Part shown: piece after piece, positions 54,959 through 64,000 of the stretch
Layout: each line of letters starts with the position of its first letter
How positions within the stretch are numbered: the stretch's first letter is position 1
Assembly (NCBI RefSeq): GCF_000972845.2
Contig: NC_040025.1
Coordinates: forward strand, 17,610,126 to 17,674,125
Length of the DNA stretch: 64,000 bases
Origin: Larimichthys crocea
Lineage: Eukaryota; Chordata; Actinopteri; Sciaenidae
Direction: 5' to 3'
Notes under the pieces: model-generated
What the model was told of the DNA's origin: nothing
Seen by the model: only the letters and a program-made list of their open reading frames with translations
Databases searched by the model: none
Made by a program: the position numbers and the translations under genes

Positions 54959-55019
54959 ATGTTATGATCTACATGCTCTAATAACTCTAGAGGAGTTAGT
55001 GGAGCATGTAGATGAACAT
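54959..55019. repeat. Hairpin-forming inverted repeat
   Basis: atctacatgctc (54967-54978) is matched exactly by gagcatgtagat (55002-55013). Inside, taactc pairs with gagtta around a small loop, and outside ATGTT pairs with AACAT after a small internal loop. The folded length is about 61 bases. Confidence 0.75.
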
Positions 55020-56098
55020 TTAGTGGCTCCTTCCTCTGCATCTCTGTAGATTTAAAAAGACTAACACACCCTAAGAAATCTATTTTGGATCAGCGCTCTT
55101 TTCTAAAGGCCTTGCAGCTACACTCATTTGAATTAAATTTTACATAATTTGTGATTAGCAATATAGCTAAGACACAATGTGAGGACACTCTGAGGATTTT
55201 ATAGTGATGTTTGGTGAGGTGCATGATGGGATGGTCAGTCTAATGTGACCTTCCAGTTGGATATTATTCACTGGGGCACCGAGGAAGGATGAAACTAGAG
55301 CACTAAATGTTGTATAAATGTATATACTACTTAGAAATACAGAGGGTCACGTAGAGGACCAAATAATGGTATATTTTAAAAAAAATCATAGGGCCTCAGC
55401 CCTGAATGAAACAATTCAGCTCTGTATGAAATAATGCAAAAGGATTTTTGCAGATCAAGTCGCCCTGGGGGTTTGACGTCAGCCCAAACATGATCTCCTC
55501 TTGCTAGAACAGTGAGTTTGTGTGCCTGCATCATATGTCAAACTGTAGAACTGAATTACACTGACAGAAAGACAAATGGATCCCAACATATTTTCCTCAG
55601 TCCAATACTGCTTTCCTACTTTTTGCGTCATCTTAAAAATTGAAGGAATTTGCCTTGACTGTTGATGAACTCTCCTACCAGACATTTTTGCCTGCCAGCG
55701 TGTACACTTGAACAAGTATGAAACATGAATTTAATGGCCATGATTGTGACGCAGTTGTGCAACAGTATAAATAACTAAACGTTGCTAAAAGGCCTGCTCT
55801 GGGAGCATGAATCAGTGGTGATGTGCAGGATGTATTCTCGGATTTCAGGTGCTGCAGTTACTTGTTAAATGTGAGAGCTCCCCCTACTGATGAGATCTGA
55901 GGTCACAGCAGAAAACTATATAATATTTGATTAGCAGCTGTAATTGAGCATGAATCAGCACACCTGTGTTCATTTAAATATGAGGGGGAAAAGGAAACTG
56001 AGAATAATCAGTCAATGGCTGCAAAACACAATGAACACTAATAGCTTGTAATTCACGCTGTGTGTGTTTGTGCCCTGAGTTGGATGCACTTTTCTTAT

Positions 56099-56200
56099 CT
56101 GGAGGGGTGGAGGGGGGGGGGTGAAAGTTGGTGGATGGGTGGAGGGAAAGGGAGGGGAGGAGAGGGGGAGGGCGGGCAGGGAGGCTGAAGGAGGGGTTGC
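56099..56200 (+). repeat. G-rich purine tract
   Basis: About 100 bases dominated by G and A with many runs of three or more G (for example gaggggggggggtg-type runs near 56112, then gggaggggagg and gagggggaggg). The strand asymmetry is strong. It is a candidate G-quadruplex or polypurine region. Confidence 0.7.
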
Positions 56201-56307
56201 CATGGAAACCATTGTATTTCCCTCCCCTGTGATTGGTGCTGCCGGCGTGAGCAAGTAGCTGCTATTTCTGTCATTATTCAACACCTCAGCCACGAGCACA
56301 GTCACAG

Positions 56308-56330
56308 GACACACACACACACACACAGCA
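56308..56330. repeat. (CA)n short microsatellite
   Basis: About nine CA units in 'ggacacacac...cacagc'. Confidence 0.7.
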
Positions 56331-58439
56331 TACATAGAACTTGAAGAGCGGAGCGTTAACAAACACAAAGACTCTTCTATATTCCATTTGTCTTTTATCA
56401 CTCTCATCACATCTTGGATTATGATACATAAAAACACTCAGGGCTTTAATTATCAATTTGTGCCAGAGTTTACTCCTAAAACACATTTCAGGGCTGAATG
56501 AATGTCTAATAGAGTCTTTTTCCTACAGGTCATATGAGTGACCGCAGCAAGAACACACAGTCTGATCATCAAACGGCAACAAAATCCACCCAAAAACAAC
56601 AGCATGCAAGACAAAGCAGGTTCATCTCAGCTAACCTTTGTTGATCTGAACAGTAACACAGTTCACAGGATCAATAATTGAGCATGTGTCTGATTTACCG
56701 ATTGATTTATCAGCAAAAAAAAGCAATGACTCATCAACCAATTGTGGTTTGTGGAGCTGCTCTTCCACGGATGAATGAATTCTTCAGGAAATACACTGCA
56801 TGAAAGAGAGATGTCACATACAGATGTGTGGTCCATTCATGCAAATCCTGAGGGAGGAATTTTCAGAGCATCAATTGAGACAAGAAAACCTAAAAATAAA
56901 ACCCATGCTTTGTAAAACAAATGAGACATACACAGTAAAATACAGTAACATGAAAAAAAAGAGTGGAGTTGACAGATACAACAGCCACCTCCATAGATCA
57001 AAAGGTTACTCCTTGTGTCCAAAGCAAATTGTTATTAAATCACCTCATTTGGCACCATTACTATGAGTATGATTCACTGAGGATATGAGCCAGAGGCAGC
57101 GACAGTGGGCCAACCTGTTTACGAGGGTTTAATGCCAAAATAAGATCCTCAAGCTAATGAGATGGGTCCTAAAAATTATAAAATTGAAAGAAAAAACATC
57201 AAGTTACCCTCTAATTATCTCATGAAACTCATAACGTTGGACCGTAAAAGCTCTCAGACTACCTCAGATCTCCTCTCTTACTCAAATTGTAGAGCTGAGA
57301 TGAATTCAAACATTAATAAACCTTAGATATTTTTGTCGAATATTACTTTCAGTGCCAAATAGGTTGTGTGTTGTAAGAAGAGTAGGCGAAATAAGAGGAA
57401 CAGCTTCAGCCCACACCTTTTTGGTCTGAAGAAAATGTTGTGTTAAGAGGTTGTGTTTGTGCTCTCTACTGTGTTATTTTGCTGGAAGTACTTGTGTATT
57501 TTCTTGCCCTCTATTGCATAACTGTTGTGTAATTATATGCTGAAAAATATGAGTGGACTGAGGTTTTTTAACAGTTTAACTGAAAGGCAACACTGATGAT
57601 TTTAAAGCTCCATTATCTTTTGTTTTTTTGACTCTTGCCAAGAGCTCCAACTAACACTTGCATTATCATTTAATATGTTGTTGTTTTTTTTATTAATAAT
57701 ATAAATAAACTAATAATTTAAAACACAAACATTTGTTGCTGTAACATTTTTCTGGCAATCAGCTAATCATCTTATTGTTTCAGCTCTCTCATTCTTTTCT
57801 GTTGTTCTCACAACATTTGTTATTTGTTTTGTCTGTAAATGTTTTTTGTTCTCAGGTGTCTTTATCTCAACAAGTCTCCCTGATTAAATATAACTACTGT
57901 ATACTCATATTTACAAAATATTATAAAAACAGAGTTAAGACATTGCAGAGTTCAGTATCTGAACTGCACAAACCTCACACACTGCCAGTAAACAAACTCA
58001 TTCCTTAAGGCAGGAAGTAGCTCAATAAGTGTGATATGTAAGTTGTGTGGCTCTTGTAGATGTTAATCTGAGGTCATTAACATTAACCACTCCGGGATTC
58101 TTTTCCCTTCTGCGAATCAATAATCCAGCCTCGTGAGACGGCTTTTGCTGGCTTGTGTATCGAGGGAGATCTTGAGGCATTAGGAGACAGAGAATTACAG
58201 AAATTTTGATCCGGAGGATAAAGGTGATTATCTCGCCTAATTGTTGGCTACTTTTGCACCTGTTAGTGGGTGACCTGGGGTGAAATTGGTTGGAGGGTGA
58301 AAAGCAGAGCCACCCCTCCACGAGGAGACCCAGAGGCAGCAAGGCACTAAGACCCAGTGGAGAGCAGTAGATGCTGGGTGCTGCCTTCCCACCCACCCCA
58401 CCGCCTGCCTGTCTGCTCTGTACAGCTCTGCAATTGCCC

Positions 58440-58672
58440 TGGGCGCGTGCCGGAGCCAGTAGATGTGTGTGTATGAAAGTGTGTGAGGTGAAAGTGTGTG
58501 TGTGTAAGTGTGTGTGTGTCTGTCCGTGTTCATGTGTCATCACAGGCTGGAAGACAGGAGCCCTCTCCTCATTTTTTTGTTTTTGTTCCATCATCATCTC
58601 CCTTCTGCTCCTGCTCTCCCACCTGGATCGAAGACCTGACTAGAAGAGAGTTGAGAGGAGGAGAGTGTGTGT

Positions 58673-58720
<48 letters not shown>

Positions 58721-59054
58721 TGTGTGTGTGTGTGTGTGTTTGAAGGGATGGGGAGAGGGGCGGTCAGCTTGTGAATGGGGTGGGTTGGGTGGGAAGTGAT
58801 GACGAGATGAAAGGGGCCAGGTGAGGAGAAGACACAGGAGCGCCCTCTCCTCTCTCTCTTGCTCTTTCTCTCTCTCTCTTTCTCTCTCTCTCTGTGACGT
58901 GGTGCATGTGTGTGTTTGTGTGTGTGCTTGTGTGTGGTGTGTATCAGTGTGTGTTTGCTGTGTGTGTGGGAGAGAGAGAGAGAGCGAAACAGGTCGTCTC
59001 TCCTTCAGTAGACTGTGAACCTGCACAGGATGAAGCAGCCCTCTCCAGACTGAG
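58440..59054 (+). other. gpr61: Probable gpr61 non-coding leader exon region, TG- and CT-rich
   Basis: The segment ends with cagactgag|GTATGT (donor at 59055), which could pair with the strong acceptor ccctcttttgtttcag ending at 60846. It contains TG-rich runs (58481-58520, 58665-58740, 58903-58965) and a CT tract (58846-58891). A short uORF, ATG at 59030 to TGA at 59053, sits at its end. Leader status is inferred from the donor-acceptor pairing; the transcription start is unknown. Confidence 0.45.
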
Positions 59055-59059
59055 GTATG

Positions 59060-60846
59060 TCACTGACTTATCACCACACACATCTCCACACGTACCTGCC
59101 CTGTTAACGGAGTGTGCGCGTGGGGGAAATGTGTGTGTGTTTTTAGGGTGGAAGTTAGGATACTGGAAAGGTGGGACAAGGGTGAAATCTGAGCCAGTGT
59201 TTTCTTTCATCATATCTCATTATCACATTATCACATTTCTGGAAAGGGATACATTGTTTTACTTATGTTAATGCTGCAAGTAAGCAGAAATGTTTCGTAA
59301 TGAAAGGGACAGTTAAACAACAGGCCAGTTTTCTCTCCTCGCAGTAAACACTGTCATGTGCATATTAAAGGGTCATATGGTTTTCAGTCGGCAGCCGAAC
59401 AGCTTCTGCTCATATTTTAGCTTCAGCGTTTGACTATAAATTGTTTCATTTATTTGATCACATTAAATTGGAGGCTGTGCTGTATGTAAGTATTTTCCTG
59501 TGTTATTGTTTTAATAGTTCTCTTTGTGTGGTTTTGACTTGATGAATTTGACAACCTTAAAATGGGCACATTTTTCCAATTTGGATGGTTTTTAATGGGA
59601 CCTTTGTGTGTTTGTGCGTGTGCGTAACAAAAGGCTCTTTGAGGGAATTGAACATTTTACTTTAGGGACTTGTGGTGATAACATGTTCCCTTTGGAGCAA
59701 GAATTTCAATTTTGGTGGTCCTTAGAGCACCAAAGTGACCCCGGACACCAGAGACTAATAAAACAATAAAGGCTGATTAGACGAAGGATCTCCAGAGGGC
59801 TGCTCCACAGTTGTTGCTATATCATACTGAGATGTTGTTTATTGCTCATTTTATTGGGCTGAAGGTGACTGTAACCCTTTGACCTAATCAGCAAAGGCCA
59901 CCTACTTACGCCTGCGTCTGTCAGGTGATTGTCGTGCTTGATTTGCGTGCGTGGGCAGGAAAAGAACAGACGCCTTGCAGGGATGAAGCCTGTCACACTT
60001 GGGAAATGGAAAACTTGCACATGCAGGTGTGCAGCATATGGAAATGTACCAAAGGCTTAGTGCTCGTTCCACGGCTTTAACAGTGTGCAGGGTTGTGTCC
60101 AGGTGAGGTTATGACAGTAAACACAGCACAGGGCCTCTTGACTACAGCCACACAAACACTCACTGCTGAAGGTGCTCTGTCACCACTAACATGTTTTTTA
60201 GATCATGATTTAATGTAGTTACATCGGTTTTATTCGTTGTTGTCTCAGAAAATCATAGAAAGCTTAACATTTTATATTTCTCATGTCATGACTGTAATAA
60301 TATGAAGAATGTTTATCGATCTTTTCTTCCCATCACTTTAGACAGCACAGCTCTGTAATGCTGAGTTTCGCAGTTTATTCACTCATCCAGTTTCTTGACT
60401 CTGTTAAAGGGGACATATGGTCCACTCTGCGCTTTTAGCTTCTCCCTGGGGCACTAGATGCCCTGAAAACACACATCTGAGGATGCAGATGTCAAATATG
60501 TAGTAAATTATGACCCTGGCTACAAGTGAGTACAGACTGCATCCAGTCTGACGGCTTCGCAGCTGTAACACAAGAGTAATGCTATCACAGCAACAGAAAG
60601 AATGTAATATTTTACAAAGGACTGAATTTAAAGCCATTTGATAAGTGACAAACTACGATGCAACAGTAGATTTGATTTATGTTGTTCCTCTCCAAAATTT
60701 GCAAAAATATGTTGATGGTTTGGGGTCATATTTCCAGATTATTATTATTCAAGGTAACTAGTATTAAATAACTAGTATTATGATCAGTGTTATATTTCAT
60801 GAAATACACCTTACTGTAACCCACTTTTCACCCTCTTTTGTTTCAG
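59060..60846 (+). other. gpr61: Probable gpr61 leader intron
   Basis: 1.8 kb between the donor at 59055 and the acceptor at 60846. No exon is recognised. It holds a short direct repeat (aactagtatta twice, about 60747-60773) and a possible repeat fragment from about 60408 (ttaaaggggacatatgg). Confidence 0.4.
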
Positions 60847-60990
60847 ATATTTCCAACTGAAGCTCATATTGGAGAGAGAAGGACACCTTCACTAAAAGTT
60901 CCAAAGAATTGAGAGAAACCTCCTGCGATCGTCTGCTGAGCTCCAGGCTGAAGTCTACTGGGGGTCAGGGCCTGCACAGCCCCAGCTGCC

Positions 60991-61195
60991 ATGACAGACA
61001 TCACCACCTGAGCTTTTCATTGACACCCTATGACAGGGGAGGATGGGTGATGGGCCCGTGAAATTCAGCAGACTCTCTCCTCCTTATCCCATCCTCTCAT
61101 GGAGCGTCCTGTCACACCGAGCCCCTCCTGGAACACTTCACTCTCCGGCCTCCCCACCTTTCCAACCTCACTGCATCCCAATATCTCTAACGTGA
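60991..61195 (+). promoter_or_regulatory. gpr61: Cluster of upstream ORFs before and over the gpr61 start
   Basis: Three ATG frames precede the main ATG: 60991-61011 (6 codons plus stop), 61030-61050 (6 codons plus stop) and 61043-61195 (50 codons plus stop). The third is in a different frame from gpr61 and overlaps its first 97 bases, so ribosomes initiating there would bypass the main start. Confidence 0.75.
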
Positions 61196-62508
61196 CCCCG
61201 CCTGTTGCAAGTGTCCAAGATGGGGTAGCTCTAAACCAAGCGTTGGCGCTGTGTGCTATGCTTATCATGGATGTGCTGGCAGTGGTGGGGAACTTGGCCG
61301 TGATGATTGTCATCACCAAAACACCACAGCTGCGCAAGTTTGCTTTTGTGTTCCACCTCTGTCTGGTGGACCTGCTGGCAGCACTGGTGTTGATGCCTCT
61401 AGGGATACTGTCAGACCGGATCCTGGTGGACGAGGCGCTGTGTCGGAGCTACCTCTGCTTGAGTGTGTGTCTAGTGAGTGCTGCCATCCTCACCATATGT
61501 GCCATCAATGTGGAGCGCTACTACTACATCGTCCACCCCATGCGTCATGAGGTGAAGATGACAGTGGGGGTGGTGGTGATGGTACTAGTGGGAATCTGGA
61601 TTAAAGCCGTCGTTATGTCAGTGCTGCCTCTCTTGGGGGTGCTGCTCCAGGGGAACCAGAGTCTGGGGACTCCTTCAGTCCTCATTCACGGTCAGAGACA
61701 CTGCTCCCTCCACTGGACGGGAGGCGGAATCACACGGCTGGTTTTCATGGTCTTCTTTACATTCATCTATTTTCTGTGCCCCATGTTGATCATTCTGGTG
61801 GTCTACTGCAACATGTTCAAGGTGGCACGAGTAGCAGCCATGCAGCACGGCCCCCTTCCTACTTGGATGGACACGCCGCGACAACGGTCCGAGTCCATCA
61901 GCAGCCACTCCACTATGGCAGCCAGCCTTGGTGGAACTGGTGCCCGCACCACCCCTCAGAGGACCTTCAGTGGTGGGAAGGCTGCAGTGGTCCTGGTGGC
62001 AGTGGGAGGCCAGTTTCTCTGCTGCTGGCTGCCATATTTTTCCTTCCATCTCTACTCGGCTGTGGTGTCTACCTCTCCCACCTCACTGGCCCAGCTAGAG
62101 GATGTAGTCACATGGATTGGCTATTTCTGCTTCACCTCCAACCCCTTCTTCTATGGCTGCCTAAACCGGCAGATTCGTGAGGAGCTGAGCCGCCACCTGG
62201 CTTGCCTCTTTAAGCGGGCTGGGCCTAGCGAAGGGGAGCAGCTGCCCAGCCGCGAGGCCTCTATTGAGGAGAACTTTTTGCAGTTCCTTCAGGGCACTGG
62301 ATGCAATCTGGAGCCCTGCAACTCTCACAGCCCAGAGGAGCCAGAGACTGAAGTTCTTCAGGAATCAGCTGTTCAGCAGAACACGCCAGCTGACTTCCAC
62401 ATCCCAGGGCAGATCCTTGAGGAAACCTCAGAGTTCATACAGCGGCAACAGCTAAACAATGAGCTGCATGTATCAGAGAACTGCTGCAAAACTGTACCAG
62501 AGCTGTAG
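61099..62508 (+). CDS. gpr61: GPR61, orphan biogenic-amine-like G-protein-coupled receptor
   Basis: Single-exon frame of 469 residues (human GPR61 is 451). Glycosylation-type sites N12, N28 and N31 lie in the extracellular N-terminus; seven helices follow. Class A landmarks: GNLAV (N65), HLCLVDLLA (D91), C115 in helix 3 and C202 in loop 2 for the disulfide, ERY at 139-141 in place of DRY, CWLP 309-312, and NPFFY 348-352. Strong identity to human GPR61 in HLCLVDLLAAL, ARVAAMQHGPLPTWM, RQRSES, the FTSNPFFYGCLNRQIR block, and the tail EENFLQFLQGTG. Family knowledge: an orphan receptor with high constitutive Gs signalling, mainly brain-expressed, linked to feeding and body weight in mice. The start is the first ATG of this frame after the in-frame region; several uORFs precede it. 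Confidence 0.97.
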   Translation: MERPVTPSPSWNTSLSGLPTFPTSLHPNISNVTPPVASVQDGVALNQALALCAMLIMDVLAVVGNLAVMIVITKTPQLRKFAFVFHLCLVDLLAALVLMPLGILSDRILVDEALCRSYLCLSVCLVSAAILTICAINVERYYYIVHPMRHEVKMTVGVVVMVLVGIWIKAVVMSVLPLLGVLLQGNQSLGTPSVLIHGQRHCSLHWTGGGITRLVFMVFFTFIYFLCPMLIILVVYCNMFKVARVAAMQHGPLPTWMDTPRQRSESISSHSTMAASLGGTGARTTPQRTFSGGKAAVVLVAVGGQFLCCWLPYFSFHLYSAVVSTSPTSLAQLEDVVTWIGYFCFTSNPFFYGCLNRQIREELSRHLACLFKRAGPSEGEQLPSREASIEENFLQFLQGTGCNLEPCNSHSPEEPETEVLQESAVQQNTPADFHIPGQILEETSEFIQRQQLNNELHVSENCCKTVPEL

Positions 62509-62538
62509 CTCATGTACTGTCCATGCCATCTATAATCC

Positions 62539-62544
62539 AATAAA
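62539..62544 (+). terminator. gpr61: gpr61 polyadenylation signal
   Basis: AATAAA (in tccaataaatat) 31 bases after the stop codon, with T-rich sequence following. It gives an unusually short 3' UTR; later AATAAA-like words such as that near 62951 may provide longer forms. Confidence 0.6.
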
Positions 62545-62559
62545 TATACTTTAGTTTCA

Positions 62560-64000
62560 TTCTTATTTTCTAAGACTTGTTGAATTAATACATCTCTTGT
62601 TCATGCAACAGTGCTTTTAAGTTAAGAAATATAATAATATTCCCAACAGTCATGACACTGCAGCATTACATGTTTTGAAAGCCATATAGTGTCGGGTTGT
62701 TTCCTGTGTGACATTAGCAGATGGACACTAAACCCTTGTTGTGTTAATCATGGGTCAGTGCAGTAACAAACATTGCATAAACAACATAAAGAAGTGCTAA
62801 AACTTTTTTTTTAAATAGTTTATGGGAAACTATGAGAGCCATTCAAAGACATTTTTAAATGAAGACAGAAAAGTGCAGTTCTGATAAGCACTTCTTTAAA
62901 TATTTAACCATTTTGCATTAAAAAGTCAGGTTCTGCATCAGGCATTACAATAAAATATAACACATAGGTAAAATATTCCCTAATATTTGTGTTTTAAGAT
63001 TTAAGGAAGTCCCGACTCAACTATCAGCTCAAGTTGACTCAGTGATACAGTAGCTTCTCCAAGACCGAACAGATGTTTTATTGATTTAACCTATGATGTA
63101 ACCATAATTGTCTTCCCTCTGCCCCTCTACTTAGGCACTAATTCATCTCCAACAAAGTGTTATTTTGTATAACTGTCTGTCAATGAGGAGGTAAAAGAAA
63201 AGATTGTCAGTTATTGTCGATGTCGTTGTTTAGTGAAGATAAATATCTGTTTCCATCGTAGTGTATTTATTCCATATTCAGAGTCATTTTTTAAAAACAA
63301 ATAGTCTTTCCATTTGAAATATTCATTGTGTTGAAAAGGATCATTTTACAGCTGGTGCTGCTGTTGGTATTTATAATAAACAGTCTGACACACCAGTGTA
63401 TTTTTAACCATTTTCCAGGAACATTATTATCATGTTTATCTGTTATTAGTCTTGTGATTATCACCTCCTCACCAAAATCATCTCACATTGGCAGACCCGT
63501 GATTTCACCCCCTTCCACTCAAAGAAAAACATTGTGACTAGTTTCATTTGTATGACAGTGATGGTGTTGAGGATCATAGCCAAAACATCAGCTATAACAT
63601 ATTAAAACTGACAGTTTGTTGAAATAAGGCTCGATGTGGATAGATTCGGACATAACGACCAGTCCCCATCGCCCTGAGATGTCTGAGTTGTTTACAGGTA
63701 AACACAGGAGCAGTGTGAGTGCTCCCGTGTTTGCAATTTAAACAACCAGGCTTGTTGTGGCTACACAGCACACAGGTGAGACAATGCTTACACATGGCAA
63801 GCTTTGCCTTTGGCCTAATTTAGCAACAAAAGGAAGACACTGGTGATACTTTCACTGATCTCAGGTGGAATAAAAACAGTTTGCACAAGTCACACGAGCG
63901 GTGACAAATGTTCCAAAGAGAATTACAGTACACGGCACAAATCTCTTACTAAACACTTTTCTGGGTCTCTTTTTATACTTTTCTGCTCTCTCTTGCTGCC
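62560..64000. other. Flank downstream of gpr61
   Basis: AT-rich, with no coding family recognised. In human the next gene is GNAI3; none of its exons is visible before the window ends. Confidence 0.55.

Larger units (their letters stand above)
39530..58400. other. Gene-free interval between amigo1 and gpr61
   Basis: About 19 kb in which I recognise no host protein exon on either strand. It contains the repeats listed separately (40210, 42760, 43730, 46600, 46873, 51724, 52860), two palindromes (43298 and 54959) and a G-rich tract (56099). The open frames in it are short and have no family resemblance, except the LINE remnant. Confidence 0.6.

Noticed and set aside
58022..58597. 191-residue minus-strand frame
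   Set aside because: No recognisable domain, rich in His/Thr from simple repeats, and lies in the probable gpr61 leader region on the opposite strand.
58490..59026. Several open frames in TG-, CT- and GA-rich sequence near 58-59 kb
   Set aside because: Low-complexity translations (Thr-His, Ser-Leu, Arg-Glu repeats) without family features; simple repeats stay open by chance.
63592..63795. Cys/His-rich small minus-strand frame (CKHC...CVLC)
   Set aside because: Looks finger-like but is 67 codons, lacks proper spacing and has no splice context; most likely chance.

Overview
The window is vertebrate nuclear DNA from a ray-finned fish, most likely a percomorph-type teleost. The genes are split by many short GT-AG introns. 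The dispersed repeats (a tRNA-derived SINE, a MITE-like family, an L2-type LINE tail, long TG tracts) are of kinds I recognise from teleost genomes, from memory. No bacterial operon, CRISPR array, prophage or plasmid feature is visible.

Layout, left to right. The 3' part of ngrn (neugrin) lies on + (3-1214) and points at sort1 (sortilin) on - (CDS 4204-15221, 20 coding exons, 824 codons, 3' UTR about 1.9-4.2 kb). After a 4 kb gap come sypl2 (synaptophysin-like, +, 19847-22169, 6 coding exons, 244 aa) and atxn7l2 (ataxin-7-like 2, +, 25360-30605, 9 coding exons, 654 aa). Next is amigo1 on - (one coding exon, 36063-37601, 512 aa, with a spliced 5' leader). A gap of about 20 kb without a recognisable gene holds repeats and one LINE remnant. 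Last is gpr61 on + (one coding exon, 61099-62508, 469 aa, probable upstream leader exon near 59 kb).

The order sort1 - sypl2 - atxn7l2 - amigo1 - gpr61 matches human chromosome 1p13.3, except that PSMA5 and CYB561D1 of the human block are not visible and ngrn (human chromosome 15) adjoins sort1. The genes form a conserved neighbourhood, not a functional operon: sorting receptor (sort1), vesicle/triad membrane protein (sypl2), SAGA deubiquitinase-module-type protein (atxn7l2), neuronal adhesion protein (amigo1), orphan receptor (gpr61) and mitochondrial ribosome-assembly factor (ngrn).

The points most worth checking are: (1) the SCA7 zinc-binding motif of atxn7l2 has Gly where the family has its His ligand; (2) the sortilin DxxLL sorting signal sits in a 15-base terminal coding exon behind a weak donor, so intron retention would swap the tail; (3) gpr61 and amigo1 have several upstream ORFs, including one overlapping the gpr61 start; (4) a SINE with an exact 9-bp target duplication lies in atxn7l2; (5) there are two clear palindromes in the gene-free region. 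I found no convincing new multi-gene system. Exon boundaries were read by eye from GT-AG signals, reading-frame continuity and remembered family sequences.
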